Shown here: in pieces, positions 41,423-50,213 of the stretch
Layout of the letters: each line of letters starts with the position of its first letter
Numbering within the stretch: position 1 is the stretch's first letter
Origin: QNYZ01 sp964577615
GTDB taxonomy: Bacteria; Desulfobacterota; Desulfobacteria; Desulfobacterales; QNYZ01
Assembly: GCA_964577615.1 (NCBI GenBank)
Contig: CAZNZW010000016.1
Span: 1-53,867 of the forward strand
Direction of reading: 5' to 3'
DNA length: 53,867 bases
The notes under the pieces: generated by a model
Told to the model about the DNA's origin: nothing
The model's database searches: none
Seen by the model: the letters and a program-made list of their open reading frames with translations, nothing else
Program-made: the position numbers and the translations under genes

Positions 41423-43831
41423 TTAGTTCCGAAGCGGCTTGCCGGTTTTGAGCATATGCTCGACCCGGGCCACGGTCTTTTCTTCTTTCCAGAAATCGAT
41501 AAATGCCTCGCGTTCCAGTTTCAAAATCACTTCTTCATCGATTCGGGCGTTGGCATTTACATCTCCTCCGCTGATTACAAAGGCCACGCGCCGGGCAAGC
41601 AGCACATCATGATCGGAAACAAATCCAGCTTCTTTCATGTTATACAGCTCAGCGTTAACCATTCCCTGGGCCACAGTCCCCATGACCCGGATCGGCTGTT
41701 TGACGGGGGAGACATATCCGTCGCCGGCCAGTTTCAATACTTCTTTTTTGGCTTCGCCGATTAAATGGTCCCGGTTAAAAACAATGCGGTCAACAGGGCC
41801 GAGAAATCCATTGGCACGTGCATCAGCCGCCGAGGCAGAGACCTTGGCCATGGCGATATTCATAAACGTGGGCAGAAAAAAAGCCGATGCATCGGTGAGT
41901 TTCACTGCCGCGGGGATATCCCCGGTCATTTTCCGCCAGAGATTAAGGCAGCCACCGCCGGCCGGCAGCAGCCCCACGCCGATTTCCACCAGCCCCATAT
42001 ACAGTTCGGCATGGGCGACAATCCTGTCGGCCGCGCCAAGACAGATTTCACAGCCGCCGCCCAGCGTCAGGCCGTACGGCGCGGCCACCACGGGAAAAGA
42101 AGAATACCGGGCCCGCTGCAGCCCCTGCTGGGCTTTGGCAAGAAAAGTTTCCATCTCGGCCCACTTTCCCGCCCGGGCCAGCTGCCCCATGAACATCAAA
42201 TCGCCGCCGGCAGAGAACGCCCCGGGCGTGCCGTCATCCTGGTTGCCGATGACCATACCGATGCCGTTCTTTTCGATATAGTCCATTCCCTCGGCCATGA
42301 AATCGATGATTTCACCATTGATGGCATTCATCTTGGAATGAAATTCAATGCAGAAGACGTCGTCCCCCAGATCCACCAGCGAAGCGGATCGACAGGACTT
42401 GACCGTTTTACCGGACGCTTTCAGCGACCGGAGCGAAACAGCCGCGGCGTTCACCGCGATCGGCTGATACGCGGCGGTGGCAAAATCGTAAAAGCAGGTC
42501 TGCCCGTTTTCATCCTTGTAGAACGCGTCATGACCGGCGGCCAGCATCCTTTTGACCGGTTCGGGAACCGTCAGGCCGTCTTTTTCCATGCGGGCCACGC
42601 TTTTGGCCACGCCAATGGCATCCCAGGTTTCAAAGGGCCCCATTTTAAAGTTGAAACCCCATTTCATGGCGTTGTCGATTTCAACAACCGTATCGGCGAT
42701 TTCCGGAATCCGGTTGGCCGAATAGATCAGGTTTTCGGCCAGCACTTTCCAGACATACCGCCCCTCTCTGTCATCGGCATAGACAACCGCCTGCATTTTT
42801 TCCGGCAGGGTTTTCGCCTTTTTGGCCGCATCCAGGCAGGGGAAAGTCGGCCGCTGGTATTCTGCGTATGCGAGCGTGGCCGGATCAATCACCTTGCGGA
42901 TCTTTTTCCACTCGGGAGTCAGATCCGTTTTATAAAACCCGGCCTTGGTCTTGTTGCCCAGTAATTTATTGTCGACCATCTTCCGGACAAAATCCGGCAC
43001 CTTGAATGTATCCCGGCGTTCATCATCGGGAATCAGCTCATAAGTATTGTCCGCCACATGAACCAGCGTATCCAGACCGACGATGTCGGATGTTTTAAAG
43101 AGAGCGGTTTTGGGGCGCCCCAGCGCCGGGCCAAAAAGGGCGTCTACTTCGGCGATGCCCAGTCCGTCTGCCGCCATTAATTGCATGGCCCGGACCATTC
43201 CCTGGACGCCGATGCGGTTGCCGACAAAGTTGGGGGTATCCTTGGCCATGACAATCCCCTTGCCCAGCCGTTTGGCGCCGAATTCCGCCATAAATTCGAC
43301 GATTTCCGGCAACGTTCCCTCGCCCGGGATGATTTCCAGCAGCCGCATGTAGCGCACGGGATTGAAAAAATGCGTGCCCAGAAAATGCTGTTTAAAATCC
43401 TCACCGCGATCGACGGCCATTTTGGCCAGAGGGATCCCGGAGGTATTGGAAGAAACAATCGCGCCGGGTTTGCGCACCGTTTCAATGCGGGCCAGCAGTG
43501 CCTGTTTCACCTTCAGATTTTCAACCACGACCTCAACGATCCAGTCACAACCGGCCAGCCAGTCAAAATTGTCTTCGAGATTGCCGATCCGGATCCGGGC
43601 CGCATCACCGGGCTGCATCAGCAGCGCCGGCCGGGCCTTGAGGACCGCATCCAGTCCCGCCTGCACAATCCGGTTGCGCGCCTTGGGGTCCTGTTCCGAC
43701 CCCGCAGGCAGATCCGGTGGAACGATATCCAGCAGACAGGTCTCGATACCGGCACTGGCCAGGAGGGCCGCAATCCCGCCGCCCATGATACCGGCGCCAA
43801 TAACGCCGGCGGTTTTGATTGTTCGCTTCAT
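41423..43831 (-). CDS. 3-hydroxyacyl-CoA dehydrogenase/enoyl-CoA hydratase, FadN-like
   Basis: 802 aa. Two-step beta-oxidation enzyme. The N-terminus has the NAD-binding motif GVIGAGIMGGGIAALLASAG, then VVENLKVKQALLARI, SSNTSGIPLAKMA and HFFNPVRYMRLLEIIPG. C-terminal dehydrogenase domains occupy about 200-430 and an enoyl-CoA hydratase domain about 490-690 (FSAGGDLMFMGQLA, APYGLTLGGGCEICLGAADR with the oxyanion Gly). The order, dehydrogenase first, is that of B. subtilis FadN, not of FadB. AAGGAGG supports ATG 43831; an in-frame Met at 43834 is adjacent. A promoter and operator lie at 43960-44004. Confidence 0.92.
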   Translation of the reverse strand: MKRTIKTAGVIGAGIMGGGIAALLASAGIETCLLDIVPPDLPAGSEQDPKARNRIVQAGLDAVLKARPALLMQPGDAARIRIGNLEDNFDWLAGCDWIVEVVVENLKVKQALLARIETVRKPGAIVSSNTSGIPLAKMAVDRGEDFKQHFLGTHFFNPVRYMRLLEIIPGEGTLPEIVEFMAEFGAKRLGKGIVMAKDTPNFVGNRIGVQGMVRAMQLMAADGLGIAEVDALFGPALGRPKTALFKTSDIVGLDTLVHVADNTYELIPDDERRDTFKVPDFVRKMVDNKLLGNKTKAGFYKTDLTPEWKKIRKVIDPATLAYAEYQRPTFPCLDAAKKAKTLPEKMQAVVYADDREGRYVWKVLAENLIYSANRIPEIADTVVEIDNAMKWGFNFKMGPFETWDAIGVAKSVARMEKDGLTVPEPVKRMLAAGHDAFYKDENGQTCFYDFATAAYQPIAVNAAAVSLRSLKASGKTVKSCRSASLVDLGDDVFCIEFHSKMNAINGEIIDFMAEGMDYIEKNGIGMVIGNQDDGTPGAFSAGGDLMFMGQLARAGKWAEMETFLAKAQQGLQRARYSSFPVVAAPYGLTLGGGCEICLGAADRIVAHAELYMGLVEIGVGLLPAGGGCLNLWRKMTGDIPAAVKLTDASAFFLPTFMNIAMAKVSASAADARANGFLGPVDRIVFNRDHLIGEAKKEVLKLAGDGYVSPVKQPIRVMGTVAQGMVNAELYNMKEAGFVSDHDVLLARRVAFVISGGDVNANARIDEEVILKLEREAFIDFWKEEKTVARVEHMLKTGKPLRN

Positions 43832-43959
43832 CATTGCCTCCTTCATTAGAATCAGTCGGTAATAACGCCTGAATCTCGTTATCCTTTGGCGGAAAGCATG
43901 CTGTCTTTATACAGACGGCCCACCCGATATGGGCCGACGATTCCCTCTATCCGACATAT

Positions 43960-43973
43960 TGAATAGATATTCA
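43960..43973 (-). promoter_or_regulatory. Operator at the beta-oxidation promoter
   Basis: TGAATAGATATTCA, a perfect 14-base palindrome, starts one base after the -10 box of the minus-strand promoter and covers the predicted transcription start. This is the usual place for a repressor of the TetR type, such as those controlling fatty-acid degradation. No TetR gene is in the window. Confidence 0.5.
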
Positions 43974-43974
43974 T

Positions 43975-44004
43975 TTTATAATAAAAGTCGCGCCCGGATG
44001 TCAA
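43975..44004 (-). promoter_or_regulatory. Sigma-70-type promoter of the beta-oxidation operon
   Basis: On the minus strand TTGACA (43999-44004; 6/6) and TATAAA (43975-43980; 5/6) are 18 bases apart. The leader to the FadN-like start at 43831 is about 135 bases. It lies in the 298-base interval between the activator gene at 44130 and the fad genes. Confidence 0.6.
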
Positions 44005-44116
44005 GAAAAAACAACGCCCCGCCGGATAAATTCATATCACAATATATTACAAATAGTTATATAATCTGTCACGTACCGTAACAAACAATAATCACAATAA
44101 TTTGCATAGAATCAAG

Positions 44117-44134
44117 AATGAACGGACATTCATT
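44117..44134. promoter_or_regulatory. Second inverted repeat upstream of the fad promoter
   Basis: AATGAA-CGGACA-TTCATT at 44117-44134 is a perfect 6-base inverted repeat with a 6-base spacer. It overlaps the stop codon of the upstream activator gene, about 150 bases from the operator at 43960 and with a related half-site (TGAAT/ATTCA). It could be an auxiliary operator. Confidence 0.25.
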
Positions 44135-45527
44135 TTGACCGGAACTGGTCTGATTTAATACCGTATCGCCGCATGATCTGCTGCAGGGCCTGGCGCTCCA
44201 GACCGCAGTTTTTCGCCGCCCGGGTCACGTTGCCTCCTGTTTCGGACAACTGGTGACCAATATAGTTACAGTTAAACTGGTGAAGTGTCTCTTCTTTTGC
44301 TTTTTTATACGACAATTCCCGGCAGGCGCGCGCCACCAGGCAGTCGTCGGACCCGTTCTTTTCCATGCCCACATCCTCGGGCGTTATTTCTTCACCCTTG
44401 GAAAACAGAACGCCCTGAGTAATGATATTTTCCATTTCACGGATATTGCCGGTCCAGTCATGCGCGATAAACATTGCCAGCAATTCAGGTGACAGCTTTT
44501 TCTTCGATTGCTGGAGTTTGACCACATTCTTTTTCAGCAGGTAGTTGGCAATGAGCGGGATATCTTTTTTGCGTTCGCGCAGCGCTGGCAGGGAAATGGG
44601 AAGAACATTGAGCCGGTAGAAAAAATCCTCCCGAAACTCACCGGTTTTCATTTTTTCGCTTAAATTTTGATTGGTCGAGGCAACAATCCGGGTATTGATC
44701 CGGATTGTTTTGGTATCGCCCAGCGGTTTGATTTCTTTTTCCTGGAGGACCCGCAGCAGTTTGGTCTGAATCGTCGGCGCGATATCCCCGATTTCGTCAA
44801 GAAAAATCGTTCCGTTGTGGGCTTCCTGAAACAGCCCGTCCCTGTTGCTGACGGCATGTGTAAACGCCCCTTTCCTGTATCCGAACAGTTCACTTTCAAG
44901 GATATGCTCCGGTACGGTGGGGCAGTTGACCGCCACAAACGGCCCGTCTTTGCGGGAACTCAACGCATGAATGGCCCGGGCGGTTAAATCCTTTCCCGTC
45001 CCCGATTCGCCCGTAATCAAAACAGTCAGATCCGTCTTGGCGACCATTTCGATGGTCTGGAAAATACGCTGCATGCCGTCACATCTGCCAACCATGCCAT
45101 GAAAAAGGTCATTGTCATCTCCACACGCCTGCTGCAGACGGATATTTTCATTGATCAGACGGCTTCTCTCCAGAGCTTTGTCCAGCCGCATGACCAGCGC
45201 ATCGTGATCAAAGGGCTTGGTGATAAAATCATAGGCTCCGCGTTTCATGGCTTCGACGGCCATTTCGACGCCGCCATGGCCGGTAATCATCACAACCGTC
45301 TGATCCGGATGGGCCCGCTTGATCAGTGCCAGCAGTTCCAGGCCGTCCATGGCCGGCATCCGGATATCGGCCAGGACCAGATCGAAGAATTTTTTTGAGA
45401 GCAGCTGCAGGCCTGATTCTCCGGACGCCGCCGTATGTACTTCGCAGTCAAGATCCGGTTCCAGACTGCGTTTAAGCAGTTGACGCATATCCATTTCATC
45501 GTCAACAACCAGAATCGAACGTGTCAT
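44130..45527 (-). CDS. Sigma-54-dependent response regulator (NtrC/AtoC type)
   Basis: 465 aa. Receiver domain with D54 in LVLADIRMP and K104 in FITKPF; AAA+ domain with Walker A GESGTGKD (about 173-180) and intact Walker B IFLDEIGDI; Fis-type helix-turn-helix at the end (NVTRAAKNCGLERQALQQIM). The sigma-54 contact loop reads GAFTHA instead of GAFTGA, as in the other activator of this window. Its start overlaps the kinase stop by four bases, so the pair is co-translated. A sigma-54 promoter with an upstream inverted repeat at 51037-51186 is a likely target in the window. Confidence 0.93.
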   Translation of the reverse strand: MTRSILVVDDEMDMRQLLKRSLEPDLDCEVHTAASGESGLQLLSKKFFDLVLADIRMPAMDGLELLALIKRAHPDQTVVMITGHGGVEMAVEAMKRGAYDFITKPFDHDALVMRLDKALERSRLINENIRLQQACGDDNDLFHGMVGRCDGMQRIFQTIEMVAKTDLTVLITGESGTGKDLTARAIHALSSRKDGPFVAVNCPTVPEHILESELFGYRKGAFTHAVSNRDGLFQEAHNGTIFLDEIGDIAPTIQTKLLRVLQEKEIKPLGDTKTIRINTRIVASTNQNLSEKMKTGEFREDFFYRLNVLPISLPALRERKKDIPLIANYLLKKNVVKLQQSKKKLSPELLAMFIAHDWTGNIREMENIITQGVLFSKGEEITPEDVGMEKNGSDDCLVARACRELSYKKAKEETLHQFNCNYIGHQLSETGGNVTRAAKNCGLERQALQQIMRRYGIKSDQFRSK

Positions 45528-47044
45528 TTTATTTCGCCCTTTTGGGTTGTTTTAACAGGAAGCACGACAGTAAAGCGTGCCCCCTTACCAAGCGTGCTCC
45601 GGACCAGAATATCCCCGCCATGCCTTTTAACGATACCATAGCTGACCGAAAGTCCCAACCCGGTACCCTCTCCCGGCGGTTTGGTGGTGAAAAACGGATC
45701 AAATATCCTGGACAGATTCTTTTTCTCGATGCCGTGCCCCGTATCCGTCACACGAATCACGGCCTTGTGATTGCGCGGGTTATACCCGGTGGTCAGATGA
45801 ATAAGCCCTCGATCTCCGACGGCATGTTTCGCGTTCATGATCAGGTTCATCAGGACCTGACGAATTTTCTTTTCGTCCATCAGAATGGGCGGTACCTCCG
45901 GATCAAAATCAGCGGTCATCTGGATATTCTTCATATCGGCATGATGCCGAACAAATTCCATCTGTTCGGTAATCATCTCTTCCAGAACAACAAGCGTCTT
46001 GGTTGTTTCCGAGGGGCGGGAAAAATTGAGCAGATTTTCGACAATAGCCTTGCAGTGCTTCACGTGTTTTTCAATAATTTTAAGGTCATTATACTGCCCG
46101 GCGGTGGCGGGATCAGCGTTGCGCATCAACAATTGGGTATACCCCTGAATGATTCCCAGCGGATTGTTGATTTCGTGGGCAATCCCGGAAGAAAGCTGGC
46201 CGATGGAGGCCAGTTTATCCGCCTGGGCCATCTGTTCCTGGTGAATGCGCTGCTGTTCGATATCTTTGACGAGAAAATGGAAAGTATGCTCTCCGGGGAT
46301 ACTGCCTTCGTTCAGGCTGGCGCTGACGAGCACCCGGCGGGTCTCACCGTCGGCCAGCAGTAAATCCGTTTCGACGCTGGATACAAAACCATTTTTATTC
46401 AAGTCTCCCATGATCCGGCGCCAGGCGTTTGGCTTCGAAAAAAAGGCGTTCAGGCTTTTACCGGTCAAAGCCGGCGGCCCGGCGGTCATACCGAGCATCT
46501 GATACCCAGCCGGATTGACCTCCAGGATCTGTCCTTCCATATCCGACACGAGAATCATATCCTTGGAAATCTCAAAAATACGACGATACTTGTGCTCGGA
46601 CTGAACCAGCTCATCCGTCCGGGCCGCCACCAGCTGCTCCAGGTTCTGGTTGAGATAGACCAGCTCGGTATGCGCCGACTGAAGAGCCTGTTTATCTTTT
46701 AAAATCCGACGATAAAACGTCCATATCCGTTCAAAAAAGAGGATCACGGACGCCACGGCAACAAACATCATGGTATTGATGCCACCACTGAACGGGCGAA
46801 TGGCTTCCCACAGTGAGTCGGCGCCCAGAAGCAGCACGCCCTGTTTGAGAATGTGTCCCACCGAACGGGAAATCGCAAAAATCGCCAGCCCCAGGCAGAT
46901 CCACAGGAGATATTCCCACAATACGTTATCGGGATCTTTGCTTTTGAGCCGACGGATCGTATTCAGGCATAAAAATGAGAAGACGATCATGAGGATCGAG
47001 CCGCCGAAATCGACGATCCGAATGGGAATATTCGAAACAATCAT
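45524..47044 (-). CDS. Membrane sensor histidine kinase with PAS domain
   Basis: 506 aa. About four hydrophobic helices in the first 125 residues (GGSILMIVFSFLCLNTI, YLLWICLGLAIFAISRSV, MMFVAVASVILFFERIW), a coiled-coil linker, a PAS domain (KYRRIFEISKDMILVSDMEG to about 285), then HisKA with the phospho-acceptor in SSGIAHEINNPLGIIQGY. HATPase boxes are VLMNLIMNAKHAVG, RVTDTGHGI, FDPFFTTKPPGEGTGLGLSV. ATG at 47044 overlaps the preceding gene by four bases (ATGA). It is the cognate kinase of the 44130 regulator. The input signal is unknown; the four-helix membrane domain suggests sensing within the membrane or of quinone state. Confidence 0.9.
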   Translation of the reverse strand: MIVSNIPIRIVDFGGSILMIVFSFLCLNTIRRLKSKDPDNVLWEYLLWICLGLAIFAISRSVGHILKQGVLLLGADSLWEAIRPFSGGINTMMFVAVASVILFFERIWTFYRRILKDKQALQSAHTELVYLNQNLEQLVAARTDELVQSEHKYRRIFEISKDMILVSDMEGQILEVNPAGYQMLGMTAGPPALTGKSLNAFFSKPNAWRRIMGDLNKNGFVSSVETDLLLADGETRRVLVSASLNEGSIPGEHTFHFLVKDIEQQRIHQEQMAQADKLASIGQLSSGIAHEINNPLGIIQGYTQLLMRNADPATAGQYNDLKIIEKHVKHCKAIVENLLNFSRPSETTKTLVVLEEMITEQMEFVRHHADMKNIQMTADFDPEVPPILMDEKKIRQVLMNLIMNAKHAVGDRGLIHLTTGYNPRNHKAVIRVTDTGHGIEKKNLSRIFDPFFTTKPPGEGTGLGLSVSYGIVKRHGGDILVRSTLGKGARFTVVLPVKTTQKGEIK

Positions 47045-47544
47045 GGCAGTTGACTGCTCCGGTTTCCCGGTGCGGGGACTGCCGACCGGGAATCCCGGAG
47101 AAAATGTTTCAGCCCGGCAGACAAAAATACCAGGGCCGGAACACAAAACAGATGATCCAGTTTAACCATATAATACAGGATGATGGTAAAAACCGTATTG
47201 TCCGTTGAAGTGATTTTGAGATGCCATTGTCCGATCCGCTCCACCTCTATAATATTTATCTGCTCGTCAAGCATGTGGGCAATGGCCGCGTCTACATTCC
47301 AGAGAATCAGAAAAACCGCCGCATACTGGATATACCGCCATCCGGTCTCCGCAACCAGATTCCGGAACCGCAGCCAGTAGATAAAAATCCCCAGACTGAC
47401 GGCGAAATAGCCATGGGCCAGCTGATGCACAAACAGGCCTTCCGGGTCCCCATGCGCCTGGGTGGCCATGGCCGTGTCTGGCAGCATGAGATAAACGATT
47501 AAGAGCAGCAAAAATGGCCGAATGGCGGTGGTTTTCTTTCCCAT
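47041..47544 (-). CDS. Small integral membrane protein of the kinase operon
   Basis: 167 aa with about four hydrophobic segments (IRPFLLLLIVYLMLPDTAMA, YFAVSLGIFIYWLRF, YIQYAAVFLILWNVDAAIAH, FCVPALVFLSAGLKHFL). Several histidines lie near membrane edges (FVHQLAHGYF, AHMLDEQ, KLDHLFC), which could bind a metal or heme, though that is speculation. No family recognised. ATG at 47544 is chosen, because the longer frame from 47742 overlaps the next gene. The stop overlaps the kinase start (ATGA), so it likely acts with the kinase, perhaps as an accessory sensor. Confidence 0.6.
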   Translation of the reverse strand: MGKKTTAIRPFLLLLIVYLMLPDTAMATQAHGDPEGLFVHQLAHGYFAVSLGIFIYWLRFRNLVAETGWRYIQYAAVFLILWNVDAAIAHMLDEQINIIEVERIGQWHLKITSTDNTVFTIILYYMVKLDHLFCVPALVFLSAGLKHFLRDSRSAVPAPGNRSSQLP

Positions 47545-47674
47545 GCCGGCACCTTTACTATACAGAGCTGTTTTTGGCAATAAACGGCCCCGCAAACCGG
47601 CTGGCCGGTTCATGCATCCGGATACACGATTATTCAGGTCAGATCGACGATTTTTCCACAGACAGGGGTCGAAC

Positions 47675-47694
47675 CGGATATCAGACAATATCCG
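47675..47694 (-). terminator. Hairpin at the end of the EMC3-like gene
   Basis: CGGATAT (47675-47681) pairs perfectly with ATATCCG (47688-47694) around a 6-base loop. It sits on the stop codon of the gene ending at 47681 and has no T-run. It could slow ribosomes or stabilise the 3' end; a terminator role is weakly supported. Confidence 0.3.
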
Positions 47695-48295
47695 TTGCGG
47701 ACGACCGGATGGGATGGTTTGAGCGACGCGGGCCTTTTTCAAATTTTTTTTTTACCATATACCACACCAGATAAATGGCCAGAAGTGCCATGACAAAGAA
47801 AAATACGGACCCCACCAAGATGGGCTGGCCACTGATCGACGGCAGCGAGAACAGGTACCCCCTGCCGGATAATGAGATCAATTTATCCGCCGGGTAGGAC
47901 TGGTTCACGTACGCCAGCATCATCAGGATCGGCAGGACATTGCGAACGAGTCCCAGCAGGAATCCTTCGAGAAAATAATCATAATAAACACGGTTCAATT
48001 TGGCCTGATCAATATTTCGGGCCAGCCGCTTGGCCTTTTCAAGGTCATCCCCCTTCATGGCTTCTTCGCGAATCTTCGCCCAATGCTTAAATTCTTTTTC
48101 CAGTTCAACAAACCGTTTTGTAATAATAACCCGATTCAGTATTTTGGTGACCAATACCGTCAGAAAAGCGAGTACCGTCAGAACAAAAACCGGCCCGAAT
48201 ACATGCAGGGGGGCCAGCAGATGGTCGAGCATCGACACACCCGATGCAATGATAATCATTATTTTATTCCACAAGGTGTCCATAAACGCGTCCAT
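47681..48295 (-). CDS. Membrane protein, possibly EMC3/Oxa1-like (DUF106)
   Basis: 204 aa. Three or four membrane helices (VFGPVFVLTVLAFLTVLVTK, LEGFLLGLVRNVLPILMML, FFFVMALLAIYLVWYMV) with a charged cytoplasmic helical loop after the first (ELEKEFKHWAKIREEAMKGD). This order, helix then charged coiled hairpin then hydrophobic pair, resembles DUF106/EMC3 of the Oxa1/YidC insertase superfamily; I give this as a tentative match. GGAG before ATG 48295. It lies 130 bases upstream of the 47041-47544 gene and is separated from the exporter gene by a terminator. Confidence 0.45.
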   Translation of the reverse strand: MDAFMDTLWNKIMIIIASGVSMLDHLLAPLHVFGPVFVLTVLAFLTVLVTKILNRVIITKRFVELEKEFKHWAKIREEAMKGDDLEKAKRLARNIDQAKLNRVYYDYFLEGFLLGLVRNVLPILMMLAYVNQSYPADKLISLSGRGYLFSLPSISGQPILVGSVFFFVMALLAIYLVWYMVKKKFEKGPRRSNHPIRSSATDIV

Positions 48296-48373
48296 CCCGG
48301 TTCTCCGTAGTACAGGCCCCACCGTCCGCAATCGTATGCATGACCGGGGGATTATCGTCGCTATACAATTAAA

Positions 48374-48403
48374 CACCCCGCCACCAGGGTGGATGGCGGG
48401 GTG
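48374..48403 (-). terminator. Hairpin terminator after the TauE-type gene
   Basis: CACCCCGCCA (48374-48383) pairs perfectly with TGGCGGGGTG (48394-48403) around a 10-base loop. On the minus strand it follows the exporter stop (48485) and is trailed by TTTAATTG. On the plus strand it is trailed by CGGCTTTTTT, so it may stop transcription in both directions. Confidence 0.65.
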
Positions 48404-48484
48404 CGGCTTTTTTCAGCCCGGAACGAGCCTTAATAAAACGCTCCGGACAACGGCTCTTTTTCTGCCGAAATTCCGGTATTCAAT

Positions 48485-50206
48485 CTAGATCCAGTATTCG
48501 ATCTTCATGAAACGGAAAAACAGGAAGAACAGGGTACAGGCCAGAATAATCTTCAATGCTTTTTCACTGAACATCTTCTGGAACCGGCTGCCAAGCATGC
48601 CGCCGATAAATCCGCCGATAATGATGGCAATGGCCAGCATCAGATCCGGCAGATACCCGTTCATCACATACCCGATAAACGAACCGATACTTGAAAAACA
48701 GGTACCAATCAGGGAAATCGGTACCGCCACGTACATCGGCAGTGCTGCGATGGTCGTCATCATCGGCACAAGCAGGAACCCGCCGCCGATACCAAAGGCC
48801 CGGGAAACAATACCGACGATGATGCCGAGAAATGCAAAGAGGAGCGGATTAATCTGAAATTCTTCACCCCAGAATTTAAACCGGTAATCGGTCAGCCCGG
48901 TTTTTACCGCTTCAATGGAACCCATTTCCACGGCGCCGCCGGTCTCTTTCGCTTTTTTGACGGCCGCGTTGAATTTTTTGGTCATGGCCTTGATGTTCTT
49001 ACGTTTATTCATCGAAGCCGGGGTCATTTCAAGCAGGGTTTTGATACCCATCAGAACCACCAGGATGCCCAGCCATTCCTTGTATGCCTTCATGGAAACA
49101 AACTGGGTGACATATTTGCCCAGCCAGATGGATCCAAGAAAAATACCGGCGCCAAAAGACAGTCCCACCGGCCAGGCCACCCGTTTTTCAACCACGGCAA
49201 AGCGGTAGAAAGACCCCAGCGGGGAAAAAAGCGTCAGAGCGATATTTGACGGACGCAGCACGTTGGCCGCGTTGATACCCACCGGACCAGCCGTCTGCAC
49301 GACCAGGGCCTGGAAGGCCCCCATGAGCATGCCGCCCGCTGCGCCGATCATGGAAAAATAGGTACCAACCGCAATCGCGCCGATGATGATCCAGAGCGGA
49401 TTCATATAGCGGTAACCCTTGGCCAGCCAGAAACCATTTTTCTCAATGGTGTAGGAGCCGCTCATTTTACCGTTTACGTAAACATCAAATTTCGTATTCG
49501 GCGCCGTGTCCCTGAACGACTTAAAGGAAGCGGTGAATTTGCCTGTTTTTTTATCGAGTTTGATGGCGGTCCCTTTATCCCAGTAGTTGCCTGAAGATGC
49601 GTCGCCAATGACACTGCGGGCAAAGATAACTACCTTGCCTTTTTTGTTACCTTCTTTAACAATGGTATTGATTCCGTATTTATTTTCATGGGCAAAACGG
49701 AACATATTCCATTGTTCAGCGGTTTTAATGGGGCCCAGCATTTCCTTGGCCGCCACTTTGTCAAAACTCTTGTTCAGTTTAAACATGGTGGTGTTGTATA
49801 GTCCGCCGCCAAGCATACCTTTCAGAAAAGACGGGCCGCCGAATTTTTTCTTTGAATCCTTACCAAAGGCTTCTCTATTGGTTGTCAGCACGTAGAAAAG
49901 GGGCGGAATTTCCGTATCCATGGTAAAGCCGGCTTTTTTACCCTTTTTCGGCAATTTCTTTTTTTCATAGTTGCCGACCGATTTCTGACCGGCGAATTCG
50001 CTCAGTTTTCCCTTGAACATATCATGCTGGGCCAGGGTAATATACAAGTCCTGGCCGGGTTCAATGGTGCCCTCAAATGAGACCACGTCACCGGCTTTGT
50101 ATTTGTCTGCCGAAATTTTGACGTCTCCATAACACAGGCTCTGGCTCACCATGAAAAGACAGGCAAGACTTAAGAATGTTACGATGGGGATACGCAATGA
50201 TTTCAT
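48485..50206 (-). CDS. TauE/SafE-family exporter with large exported N-terminal domain
   Basis: 573 aa. The C-terminal half, from about residue 268, is a TauE/SafE anion exporter with about eight helices and the two-repeat glycine motifs (GTYFSMIGAAGGMLMGAFQ and IVSRAFGIGGGFLLVPMM). The N-terminal half begins with a signal-like segment (IPIVTFLSLACLFMVSQSL) and a soluble, Lys-rich beta-type domain (DVKISADKYKAGDVVSFEGT, FDVYVNGKMSGSYTIEKNG), predicted outside the membrane. Ordinary TauE proteins are about 250 aa, so this is a fusion. Family members export sulfite or sulfonates. AAGGAGA supports 50206; an in-frame GTG at 50281 with AAAGGAGG would add 25 residues. Confidence 0.85.
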   Translation of the reverse strand: MKSLRIPIVTFLSLACLFMVSQSLCYGDVKISADKYKAGDVVSFEGTIEPGQDLYITLAQHDMFKGKLSEFAGQKSVGNYEKKKLPKKGKKAGFTMDTEIPPLFYVLTTNREAFGKDSKKKFGGPSFLKGMLGGGLYNTTMFKLNKSFDKVAAKEMLGPIKTAEQWNMFRFAHENKYGINTIVKEGNKKGKVVIFARSVIGDASSGNYWDKGTAIKLDKKTGKFTASFKSFRDTAPNTKFDVYVNGKMSGSYTIEKNGFWLAKGYRYMNPLWIIIGAIAVGTYFSMIGAAGGMLMGAFQALVVQTAGPVGINAANVLRPSNIALTLFSPLGSFYRFAVVEKRVAWPVGLSFGAGIFLGSIWLGKYVTQFVSMKAYKEWLGILVVLMGIKTLLEMTPASMNKRKNIKAMTKKFNAAVKKAKETGGAVEMGSIEAVKTGLTDYRFKFWGEEFQINPLLFAFLGIIVGIVSRAFGIGGGFLLVPMMTTIAALPMYVAVPISLIGTCFSSIGSFIGYVMNGYLPDLMLAIAIIIGGFIGGMLGSRFQKMFSEKALKIILACTLFFLFFRFMKIEYWI

Positions 50207-50213
50207 ACTGATT

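Noticed and set aside
41765..42964. 399-aa open frame antisense to the FadN-like gene
   Set aside because: Fully covered by conserved dehydrogenase/hydratase motifs on the other strand; no protein-like motifs of its own.
43901..43920. Sigma-54 promoter (TGGCGGAAAGCATGCT at about 43888) near the fad genes
   Set aside because: It points away from the fad operon toward the end of a convergent gene and lacks the A and TT positions of the consensus.
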